A stretch of DNA of 64,000 nt from assembly GCA_934454525.1 (NCBI GenBank), contig CAKSFM010000006.1:55535-119534 (forward strand). The letters are read 5' to 3'. Every line of letters begins with the position of its first letter. Position 1 is the first letter of the stretch. The notes under the pieces are model-generated. The model saw nothing but the letters and a program-made list of their open reading frames with translations, was not told where the DNA came from and did no database searches. Source of the DNA: an uncultured Clostridia bacterium (GTDB taxonomy: Bacteria > Bacillota > Clostridia > UMGS1883). The position numbers and the translations under genes are program-made. Positions 56,903-64,000 of this stretch are shown here, piece after piece.

Positions 56903-57424
56903 ATGGAGAAAATATCATACATATCATCTGCGATTGCAACAATACTGGGGCTTTGCGAGCCGTTTAACAAAAAAATGAAAACAGTGCTGATTTTCAGCCT
57001 TATGGGGAATCTGCTTGTCGGGATCAGCTATATTCTGACAGGCGGCTTCAGCGGAGCCGCAATCTGCTTTACAGCGGTTGCGCAGTTGCTGATTAACTAT
57101 TCATATGCTTCAAAAGGAAAAACGCTGCCCAAAGGTTGGGTGTGGGTACATACTGTTGCTTTTCTTGCTGTGAATCTGATGACTTTCCACGGGTGGTACG
57201 ACGTGCTTTCGCTTGTTGCCGCGATGCTCTTTGTACTGAGCGTGGCGCAGAGCGATGCAAAAAACTACCGCGTAATATACGTACCGAACAACCTTGTATG
57301 GATAGCATATGATCTGCTTGCAAAGGCATACGGCAATTTGATGACGCACACGGTTCTGCTGACGGCGCTTTTGATTGCCGTTGCGGTAAGGGACGGAAAG
57401 CGCCTGAAATCTGATAAGGAATAA
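56903..57424 (+). CDS. YgjV-family membrane protein
   Basis: 173 residues from ATG 56903, placed behind GGAGGA at 56893-56898; a GTG at 56888, overlapping the GH2 stop, is an alternative that adds five residues. Five to six hydrophobic segments cover the chain. The pattern is that of small inner-membrane YgjV-type proteins: a repeated helix pair, the NKKMKTVLIFSLMGNLLVGI loop and a late VPNNLVWIAYDL. Function of the family is unknown. Its insertion between two glycosidase genes with short gaps suggests a role in moving a product or sensing it; no direct support. Confidence 0.65.
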   Translation: MEKISYISSAIATILGLCEPFNKKMKTVLIFSLMGNLLVGISYILTGGFSGAAICFTAVAQLLINYSYASKGKTLPKGWVWVHTVAFLAVNLMTFHGWYDVLSLVAAMLFVLSVAQSDAKNYRVIYVPNNLVWIAYDLLAKAYGNLMTHTVLLTALLIAVAVRDGKRLKSDKE

Positions 57425-57436
57425 ACGGAGGAAAAT

Positions 57437-60400
57437 ATGCTTTACAAAAAAAATCAAACACCGAAGCTTGACACGGAGCTTTTTAGAAATCCGACGTCGG
57501 AATACCGTGCCGCGCCGTTCTGGGCATGGAACTGTGAACTTGAGGAAAGCGAATTGCTGCGCCAGACGGAATGTCTTAAAGAGATGGGCATGGGCGGCTT
57601 TCATATGCACACACGAAGCGGCATGGCAACGAAATATCTGGGCGATGAATTTATGCGCCTTGTGAAAAGCTGCGTTAAAAAAGCAAAAAGCGAAAATATG
57701 CTTGCCTGGCTTTACGATGAGGATCGCTGGCCGTCGGGCGCGGCAGGCGGATATGTTACGAAAACTCCCGAGTACAGGGAGAGAAATCTTACGTTTACAA
57801 CCCAAAAGGACGAGAACGTTCTGCCGAAGAGCGAAGCTGTGAAAAGCGGCGGAGCATATCTGATTGCGGCTTACGATATTGTGTTAAATGAAAACGGCGA
57901 GCTTTTGTCATATAAACTCTTAAACGAGGGGGAAAAGGCGGAGGGAATTGCCAGATATGCATACTGCAGGGTAAATCCCCCTGTGCTCCCCGGCTGGCAT
58001 AACGGCGAAACATATGTTGACACGCTGAATCCAAAAGCAATACAGCGCTTTATCGAAATCACGCACGAAGCGTACAAAAAAGCGGCGGGAGATGAGTTCG
58101 GGAAAACCGTGCCTGCGATATTTACGGATGAACCGCAGTTCGTGCATAAGCAGGCGCTGCCGTTTGCCGCAAGTGATGAGGACGTGCTTCTTCCGTGGAC
58201 GCCCGATTTTGACGAAACATATGAAAAGGCGTACGGAATCAGCATAACAGAGCATCTGCCGGAGCTTTTCTGGGAGCTTCCGAACGGAAAAATATCGCGC
58301 GCAAGATATTACTATCACGACCATATCTGCGAACGCTTTACGCAGTCGTTCAGCGACGCGTGCGGAAAATGGTGCGCCGATAACAATATATATCTTACGG
58401 GGCATATGATGGAGGAAACAACACTCAAACGCCAGACGGCGGCAATAGGCGAGGCAATGCGCGCATACCGTTCTTTCGGACTGCCCGGCATTGATATGCT
58501 GTGCGACCTTACCGAGTATGACACTGTGAAGCAGGCGCAGTCGGCGGCACGGCAGTATGGGCGCGAGGGAGTGGCGTCCGAGCTTTACGGAGTGACAAAC
58601 TGGGATTTCGATTTCCGCGGACATAAGCGCCAGGGCGACTGGCAGGCGGCAATGGGCGTGACGGTGCGTGTGCCGCATCTTTCATGGGTATCAATGAAAG
58701 GCTCGGCAAAGCGCGATTACCCTGCGTCAATCAACTATCAGTCGCCGTGGTATAAGGAATATCCGTATGTTGAGAACCATTTTGCAAGGCTGAACACTGT
58801 GCTCACGCGCGGAAAGCCGTGCGTGAAAGTCGGAGTAATTCACCCGATTGAAAGCTACTGGCTGCACTGGGGTCCGTCAGATAACACATCGGAAACGCGG
58901 AGACAGAAAGACGCAAACTTTAAAAATATCATAGACTGGCTGCTGTTCGGAACGGTTGATTTTGATTTCATCAGCGAGGCATGCCTGCCGTCGCTGTGCC
59001 AAAATATCGGAAGCGAGCTTTCCGTCGGAAAAATGCAGTACAGCGTGATTGTTGTACCCGAATGTGAAACTCTTCGAAAAAGTACAGCCGATATTTTAAA
59101 TGAGTTTATAAGCCGCGGCGGAAAGGTAATATTTATGGGTGAAGCTCCGAAATATATTGACGCCGCGCCAAGCGATAAAGCAAATGAGCTGTACGGCAGA
59201 GGTAAGCATATTCCGTTTGAGGAAACGGCGCTCTTAAATGCGCTCGGAGATTACCGCGATATAGAAATTAAAAATCCGTCCGGAGATGCGGAAAAGCAGT
59301 TCCTGTATCAGATGAGAAAGGACGGGGATGAGCACAGCCTGTTCATCGCGCTTGCACGGAGGATTGAGGACAAGTATTGCAGTGCGGTTGAGCAGCCGGC
59401 AGAAACAGTAATCAAAATCAGGGGCGAGTTCCGCCCGCTTGTGTTTGATACACTGACGGGTGAGATAAGGGAAATCAATTATTCTGCCGAAAACGGATTC
59501 ACAACGTTTAATTACAGCTTCTGCGAAAACGACAGCCTGCTTCTGCGCCTTGAACCGGCGGCTTCGTCAAAGCGTTTTGAAAAAGCTGCGGAGAGAATCA
59601 AAATCGGGCAGACGGATTTTAAGCATAAGCTTGCGTATAAGCGCGAGGAGGACAACGTTTGTATATTGGATATTGCCGAATATGCATTGGATAACGGCGA
59701 AATGCAGCCTGAGGAGGAAATTCTGCGCATTGATGAAAGACTGCGCCGCAAATTTGACTGGCCGCTTGCCGACGGACAGGATGTTCAGCCATGGGCAATC
59801 GAAAAGGAGAAAATCACGCATAATGTAACGCTGCATTTTTCATTTGAAAGTGAATGTGAGCTTGAAAACACGTTTTTCTGTGCCGAAGAGCTGGAGTCGC
59901 TCTGCATTAACGGTGAGGAAACAGCGCTTAATGACTGCGGATATTTTGTTGACAAAGCCATCCGCAAATATGCTCTGCCGCCGCTCCGCAAAGGCAAAAA
60001 CACGATCGCGGCAAAAGTGCCGTTCGGTAAGCGCATAAGCCTTGAAGCTTGCTATCTTATCGGAGATTTTAACGTTCGTGCGGAGGGGTGCGAAAAAACG
60101 CTCTCAAAAGCAACCGAGACTATCGGTTTCGGAGATATAACAAAGCAGGGAATGCCGTTCTACGGCGGAAATATAACCTACTCGGCAAAAATAAATGTGC
60201 CGGAGAATTGCAGCCTTGAGATTAATATCGGAAGGTATGCCGGAGCATTGACAAAGGTGCTTCTTGACGGAGAAGAAGCCGCAAAAATTGTGTTTGCACC
60301 GTATAATGCCGAAATTAAAAATGTTTCAAAAGGCGAGCATACAATTGAATTTGTGCTTTTCGGGAATCGGTATAACACGTTCGGGGCGCTGCATAACTGC

Positions 60401-60526
60401 GGCAGCAGCCTGTGGTACGGTCCGTCGTATTGGTACTCAAAGGGTAATCTGTGGTGCTATGAGTATAACACAAAACCGGCAGGGATATTGAAAAGTCCGG
60501 TAATAACTATGTTGAAAAAGGGGTAA
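57437..60526 (+). CDS. GH106-type alpha-L-rhamnosidase
   Basis: 1029 residues, cytoplasmic, start ATG 57437 behind CGGAGG. Typical GH106 wording: PFWAWNCELEESELLRQ, GMGGFHMHTRSGM, then LYDEDRWPSGAAGGYV (about 90-108) and the FTDEPQ strand near 230, which carries acidic residues of the barrel. The middle has a glutamine-amidotransferase-like beta/alpha domain (near 530-580, SRGGKVIFMGEAPKY), and the C-terminus shows jelly-roll modules with the ECNWxxN-like lattice NTIAAKVPFGKRI. The family removes terminal alpha-L-rhamnose from rhamnogalacturonans, so this fits the PL26-like and GH105 genes upstream. Members of unknown activity also exist. Confidence 0.85.
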   Translation: MLYKKNQTPKLDTELFRNPTSEYRAAPFWAWNCELEESELLRQTECLKEMGMGGFHMHTRSGMATKYLGDEFMRLVKSCVKKAKSENMLAWLYDEDRWPSGAAGGYVTKTPEYRERNLTFTTQKDENVLPKSEAVKSGGAYLIAAYDIVLNENGELLSYKLLNEGEKAEGIARYAYCRVNPPVLPGWHNGETYVDTLNPKAIQRFIEITHEAYKKAAGDEFGKTVPAIFTDEPQFVHKQALPFAASDEDVLLPWTPDFDETYEKAYGISITEHLPELFWELPNGKISRARYYYHDHICERFTQSFSDACGKWCADNNIYLTGHMMEETTLKRQTAAIGEAMRAYRSFGLPGIDMLCDLTEYDTVKQAQSAARQYGREGVASELYGVTNWDFDFRGHKRQGDWQAAMGVTVRVPHLSWVSMKGSAKRDYPASINYQSPWYKEYPYVENHFARLNTVLTRGKPCVKVGVIHPIESYWLHWGPSDNTSETRRQKDANFKNIIDWLLFGTVDFDFISEACLPSLCQNIGSELSVGKMQYSVIVVPECETLRKSTADILNEFISRGGKVIFMGEAPKYIDAAPSDKANELYGRGKHIPFEETALLNALGDYRDIEIKNPSGDAEKQFLYQMRKDGDEHSLFIALARRIEDKYCSAVEQPAETVIKIRGEFRPLVFDTLTGEIREINYSAENGFTTFNYSFCENDSLLLRLEPAASSKRFEKAAERIKIGQTDFKHKLAYKREEDNVCILDIAEYALDNGEMQPEEEILRIDERLRRKFDWPLADGQDVQPWAIEKEKITHNVTLHFSFESECELENTFFCAEELESLCINGEETALNDCGYFVDKAIRKYALPPLRKGKNTIAAKVPFGKRISLEACYLIGDFNVRAEGCEKTLSKATETIGFGDITKQGMPFYGGNITYSAKINVPENCSLEINIGRYAGALTKVLLDGEEAAKIVFAPYNAEIKNVSKGEHTIEFVLFGNRYNTFGALHNCGSSLWYGPSYWYSKGNLWCYEYNTKPAGILKSPVITMLKKG

Positions 60527-60532
60527 GATTCC

Positions 60533-61540
60533 ATGAGAAAAATAAGGTATACAGAGGAACCGGTGAAAATATTCGGCGTTCCGCATTTTGATAAAACAAA
60601 GAAGCTGCAAAGACTGCCCTATGAAATGGCAAAAAGCTATGAAGGAATACTTCAGTGCTTCCCGAAAACGGGAGTCAGATGCCCGGGGGCAAGGATGTGC
60701 TTTCGGACAAATTCGAAAACATTCCGCATCGGCGTTAAATTTGAAACACTTTCATTTGATTTGGGAATGTCAATTTTCGCCTGCCAGTCGGCACAGGTGC
60801 TTATCGGCGAAAGGAAAAGCGCGCGCTATGCCGGCATTGCTTTCCCCGAAAATTACGAGCAGAAAAGCTTCACGGGCGAATTTAAAAAAAGCGGAGATAC
60901 GGAGGATGTAACCGTGTTTCTGCCGATGGGTGAAATAATCGCGGACGCATGGGTTGAAATTGAGGACGGCGCGCAAATCGAACCTCCCACCGGGTACAAA
61001 TACAGCAAACCGATGCTCTATTACGGTTCATCGATTACCGAGGGCGCACACGTAACACGGACGTCAAACACATATTCGGCGCTTATATCGAACAGACTCG
61101 ATATAGACTACTACAATTTCGGATTTTCAGGCAGTGCAAAGGGTGATTTGAGATTTGCGGAATATATCTGCACACTCGATATAAGCATGCTTGTGCTTGA
61201 TTATGACCATAATGCTCCGACTGCCAAGTTTCTGGAGGAAACGCACGAGCCGTTTTACCGGTATATCCGCGAAAGAAAACCCGATATACCGGTCATCATG
61301 ACGTCATGCCCGGATTTCGATTATTTTGATGAAAGCGAATTACGGCGCGAGGTAATACGGAAAACCTATCAGAATGCATTGGACCGCGGTGAAGATGTGT
61401 ACTTTGTCGACGGGGAAACATTTTTCGGTGACAAAGACCGGCACTGCTGCACAACCGACACAACGCACCCGAACGATTTAGGAAGCTACAGAATGGCGGC
61501 AGTGCTCGAGCCTGTTATCCGCGGCATTCTTGAAAAATAA
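60533..61540 (+). CDS. SGNH/GDSL-family hydrolase, probable carbohydrate esterase
   Basis: 335 residues, cytoplasmic. An N-terminal beta domain (about 1-155) precedes the SGNH core: GSSITEG with the nucleophile at Ser167, a conserved Gly/Asn block (YNFGFSGSAKGDLRF), and the DTTHPND box with Asp309 and His312. The layout matches the two-part GxDLY plus lipase_GDSL_3 esterases. A complete catalytic set argues for activity, presumably deacylation of imported oligosaccharides. It starts seven bases after the GH106 stop and ends 18 bases before GH95, so the genes are tightly packed. Confidence 0.85.
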   Translation: MRKIRYTEEPVKIFGVPHFDKTKKLQRLPYEMAKSYEGILQCFPKTGVRCPGARMCFRTNSKTFRIGVKFETLSFDLGMSIFACQSAQVLIGERKSARYAGIAFPENYEQKSFTGEFKKSGDTEDVTVFLPMGEIIADAWVEIEDGAQIEPPTGYKYSKPMLYYGSSITEGAHVTRTSNTYSALISNRLDIDYYNFGFSGSAKGDLRFAEYICTLDISMLVLDYDHNAPTAKFLEETHEPFYRYIRERKPDIPVIMTSCPDFDYFDESELRREVIRKTYQNALDRGEDVYFVDGETFFGDKDRHCCTTDTTHPNDLGSYRMAAVLEPVIRGILEK

Positions 61541-61558
61541 CCTGAAAGGAAAAAAACG

Positions 61559-63835
61559 ATGATAGAAAAACTGAAAATGCAAACGAGTGCAAATGACTGG
61601 ATCAGCGGCTTTCCGGTTGGGAGCGGAAGAATTGCCGCAATGGTAAGTTCCGGAAAGAATTGCGATGTTATGACAATGAATCACGAATGGCTTTGGAAAG
61701 GCGATACGGAGGTTCCGCGTGAGGCATATAAGTCGGCTGAATTTTTACCGATGGTCAGAAAACTTCTCGACCGTGATGATATTTACCGCGCAACCGGAAT
61801 AGCCGGAATTCTTTTCGGCGGATACGGTTCGGGGTCGGCAATAAAGAACAATATGGATTGCTATCAGTATGCCGGATGCTTGAACTTTGAGTATGACCGA
61901 ATGTGCAGCTTTATGAAAAGAGAGCTTGATATTGAAAATGCTATAGTATCGGCAGACAGGAAAATTGAAAATGCAAATGCTTCATTTGAAGCCTTTTGTG
62001 ACTGCATTAACGATGTCTTGGTTGCAACCTGGCGCTCTGACGAAAAATTTTCGGGCAAATTAACGTATTTCAAGGATATTAAACAGGCGGAAAGTTTTGA
62101 ATACGATGTTCGCGACAGCTCGCTTACCTATAAGGGAGCATTTGAAAGGGGAATGTCCTTTGCAGTAAATGTGCAGTTTGTAACAGACGGCATAGCCGTA
62201 AAAAATGATAAGGGCTGGAACATTGAAAACGCAACGTATATTAGGGCATATTGCAATGTTGGCTGTGCGAAAACAGCACTTGGCGCCGAGAAAGAAGCGG
62301 AGAAATATTTTGCGGACTTATCGCATTATGATTCCATCAAAGAGGCGCACCGCCGTAAATTTGCAAAAATAATGCAGCGCGTGGATTTTGAAATAGGGGA
62401 CAGTTCAAAGCACAAGGCATTTCTTGAGGAGAGAATGGCTAATATAAAGAACGGTAAAGATGATTCCGGGCTTTATAAGCTGATATACGATTATGCAAGA
62501 TATCTGATGCTGTCGTGCTCAATCACAGCGGAGCTTCCGATGAATCTTCAGGGAAAATGGAATTGCTATGATGAAGCGCCGTGGAACAGCGACTATCATT
62601 ATGATATTAATCTGCAGATGTGCTATTGGATTGCGGAGTCCGCGGCTCTCGGCGAGTGTGCTGAGGTCTTGTCGGATTACCTTATCAAGCGTATGCCTGC
62701 GGCAAGAATATCGGCAAAAAATATTTACGGCTGCCGCGGAATATATTTTCCGCTGGCAGACGATGCATGGGGGCAGTGCACGCCGGAATCAACATATTAC
62801 GGCGTGTGGATAGGCGCGGCGCCATGGCTTGCGCAGCATTTGTGGCAGCATTATATCTATACGGGCGACAGGGAATATCTGAAAAATACAGCATATAAAT
62901 TCTTTAAAGAGGTGGCAGCGTTTTACGAGGACTACCTTTGCGAGGATGCGGACGGCGTTTTGCAGATTATGCCGAGCCAGTCACCGGAAAACAGGTTTAA
63001 GGAACATGAACGTGAGACATACGGAGAAATTGACGGAGCCATGGATTTCAGGGTAAGCATTTGCAAATCCTCAGCAATGGATATTGAACTTGCCAACGAT
63101 GCATTTGATTATGCAATAAAATCGGCGGAAATTCTCGGTACGGATGCTGAAAGCATATTGGTTTGGAAAAGGCTTAAAGAGCGGCTCCCAAAGGTTAAAG
63201 TTGCATCTGACGGAAGAATCGTTGAATGGGACAGCGAAAAACGCAGGGAAACGGAAATCGGGCACAGACATCTTTCGCATTTGTACGGATTGTACCCATC
63301 GGAGCAGTTCACTGCTGACAAAGGTGAAAAGCTGTTTAGTGCTGCCGTAAAATCACTTTACACACGTCTTGATAACACCGGAATAAAGACCGGATGGGGT
63401 GAAATGTGGGCAGCATGCATGATTGCAAGAACAAAGGATAACGAACGGTTTTCCTCTCATATGAAACGTATTCTTCAGAATTGCTTCACAGATAATTTGC
63501 TTGATCTACACCCCAATTTCTACCCGCATATAGATTCGGATGTGTTGTTCCAAATAGACGGGAATTTTGGTGCGGCAGCTGCAGTAACGGAAGCAATTGT
63601 TTCCTATCGCGGTGATAAACTTTATCTTTTGTATAATCTCCCGAATGGATGGGAAAACGGACATATGTACGGTGTGAAAATCCCGGGAGGACACACAGTG
63701 AATGTTGAGTGGAAAAACTCTGTGGTAACAAAGCTTGAAATAGAATTTGGCTTTGGGGAGGAGCTTACAGCAGCTGCCAACGGAAAAGAATTTACCGTTC
63801 GCGCAAAACAGGGTGAACGAATAGCTCTGATATGA
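61559..63835 (+). CDS. GH95-family glycosidase with an altered active-site motif
   Basis: 758 residues, cytoplasmic. The N-domain start ANDWISGFPVGSGRIAAMV and NHEWLWKG is typical of GH95, as are SQSPENRF (general acid Glu477) and QIDGNFGAAAAV (Asp667). The motif that usually reads N-I-N-x-x-M-N-Y-W is D-I-N-L-Q-M-C-Y-W (349-357), so the first Asn is Asp and the later Asn is Cys. GH95 enzymes remove alpha-1,2-L-fucose or alpha-L-galactose by inversion. The changed residue may alter specificity or pH behaviour. It is the final enzyme gene of the block. Confidence 0.85.
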   Translation: MIEKLKMQTSANDWISGFPVGSGRIAAMVSSGKNCDVMTMNHEWLWKGDTEVPREAYKSAEFLPMVRKLLDRDDIYRATGIAGILFGGYGSGSAIKNNMDCYQYAGCLNFEYDRMCSFMKRELDIENAIVSADRKIENANASFEAFCDCINDVLVATWRSDEKFSGKLTYFKDIKQAESFEYDVRDSSLTYKGAFERGMSFAVNVQFVTDGIAVKNDKGWNIENATYIRAYCNVGCAKTALGAEKEAEKYFADLSHYDSIKEAHRRKFAKIMQRVDFEIGDSSKHKAFLEERMANIKNGKDDSGLYKLIYDYARYLMLSCSITAELPMNLQGKWNCYDEAPWNSDYHYDINLQMCYWIAESAALGECAEVLSDYLIKRMPAARISAKNIYGCRGIYFPLADDAWGQCTPESTYYGVWIGAAPWLAQHLWQHYIYTGDREYLKNTAYKFFKEVAAFYEDYLCEDADGVLQIMPSQSPENRFKEHERETYGEIDGAMDFRVSICKSSAMDIELANDAFDYAIKSAEILGTDAESILVWKRLKERLPKVKVASDGRIVEWDSEKRRETEIGHRHLSHLYGLYPSEQFTADKGEKLFSAAVKSLYTRLDNTGIKTGWGEMWAACMIARTKDNERFSSHMKRILQNCFTDNLLDLHPNFYPHIDSDVLFQIDGNFGAAAAVTEAIVSYRGDKLYLLYNLPNGWENGHMYGVKIPGGHTVNVEWKNSVVTKLEIEFGFGEELTAAANGKEFTVRAKQGERIALI

Positions 63836-63918
63836 GAGTTGCTGATTAAAACAAACGACGTATCAGGTTTGGTATTTATATGAGCATGGTTACTCTCTAA
63901 AACAAAGGAGGAAAAATA

Positions 63919-64000
63919 ATGATAGGTAACGTTATAGTCGGGCAGTCGGGCGGACCGACTTCGGTAATAAACGCAAGTCTTGTCGGCGTTTACAAAACAG
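63919..64000 (+). CDS. 6-phosphofructokinase (PPi-type), 3' truncated by window end
   Basis: ATG 63919 with AAAGGAGG at 63904-63911. Only 27 residues are visible: MIGNVIVGQSGGPTSVINAS and a following SLVGVY segment. The Q-S-G-G-P-T-S-V-I-N-A-S nucleotide-loop wording is that of the pyrophosphate-linked or group-III PfkA branch rather than of classical ATP enzymes. The reaction is fructose 6-phosphate to fructose 1,6-bisphosphate. No terminator is visible in the 83 bases between GH95 and this gene. Confidence 0.75.
   Translation, partial: MIGNVIVGQSGGPTSVINASLVGVYKT

Noticed and set aside
57920..58678. Long minus-strand reading frame inside the GH106 gene
   Set aside because: Same reason: antisense to conserved GH106 sequence, Arg/His-rich translation with no family features.

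Overview
The window is 64 kb of a low-to-moderate GC, Gram-positive-type (Firmicutes, probably gut Clostridia) chromosome. The evidence is strong GGAGG ribosome sites, lipobox solute-binding proteins, S-layer homology (SLH) anchored surface proteins, LplB/YtcP-type sugar permeases and many plant- or host-glycan enzymes. The taxonomic placement is inference. Every gene I accept is on the + strand. I see no rRNA, tRNA, CRISPR array, riboswitch or intact mobile element.

Layout. (1) 1-9101: secreted and surface proteins: a 5'-truncated protein with a copper-amine-oxidase-N-like domain, two SLH proteins, and a large secreted GH99-like protein. (2) 9198-24539: an extended -10 promoter, a sugar ABC transporter (lipoprotein plus two permeases, no ATPase), a secreted CBM-like protein, then cytoplasmic enzymes: GH127-type, GH38, GH63/37-like and GH29, mixed with a DMT transporter, a Gfo/Idh-type protein and a GNAT. 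(3) 24675-28676: a 36-codon ORF, a peptidase-U32-like protein and three consecutive QueG-like Fe-S/corrinoid-type reductases. This is the least explained and most interesting block. (4) 28792-30063: a scar of decayed genes: a serine recombinase lacking its catalytic domain, nested inverted repeats, and a Fic gene reduced to its two ends. (5) 30240-53991: an AraC regulator, SLH and giant secreted proteins, a PL26-like protein, GH105, a second ABC transporter (again without ATPase), a 1.6-kiloresidue double-SGNH protein and a LamG-like protein, closed by a strong terminator. (6) 54096-63835: a GC-richer block of cytoplasmic enzymes: GH2, a YgjV-type membrane protein, GH106, an SGNH esterase and GH95. 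(7) 63919-end: the start of a PPi-type phosphofructokinase gene.

How it fits together. Regions 2 and 5-6 look like two carbohydrate-utilisation loci. In each, secreted or S-layer-bound proteins would bind and trim a polysaccharide outside, a lipoprotein-dependent ABC importer takes up oligosaccharides, and signal-peptide-less glycosidases finish them inside. The second set (PL26-like, GH105, GH106, GH2, esterases, GH95) points to a rhamnogalacturonan-type pectin. The first set (GH127, GH38, GH63/37-like, GH29) points to arabinose-, mannose- and fucose-containing glycans. Both importers lack an ATPase gene, so a shared MsmX/UgpC-type ATPase elsewhere is likely. Substrates are inferred from family membership only.

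The AraC gene and the SLH gene behind it share an aligned promoter region with repeated ATTGTA-type motifs, so they are probably co-regulated by the AraC protein.
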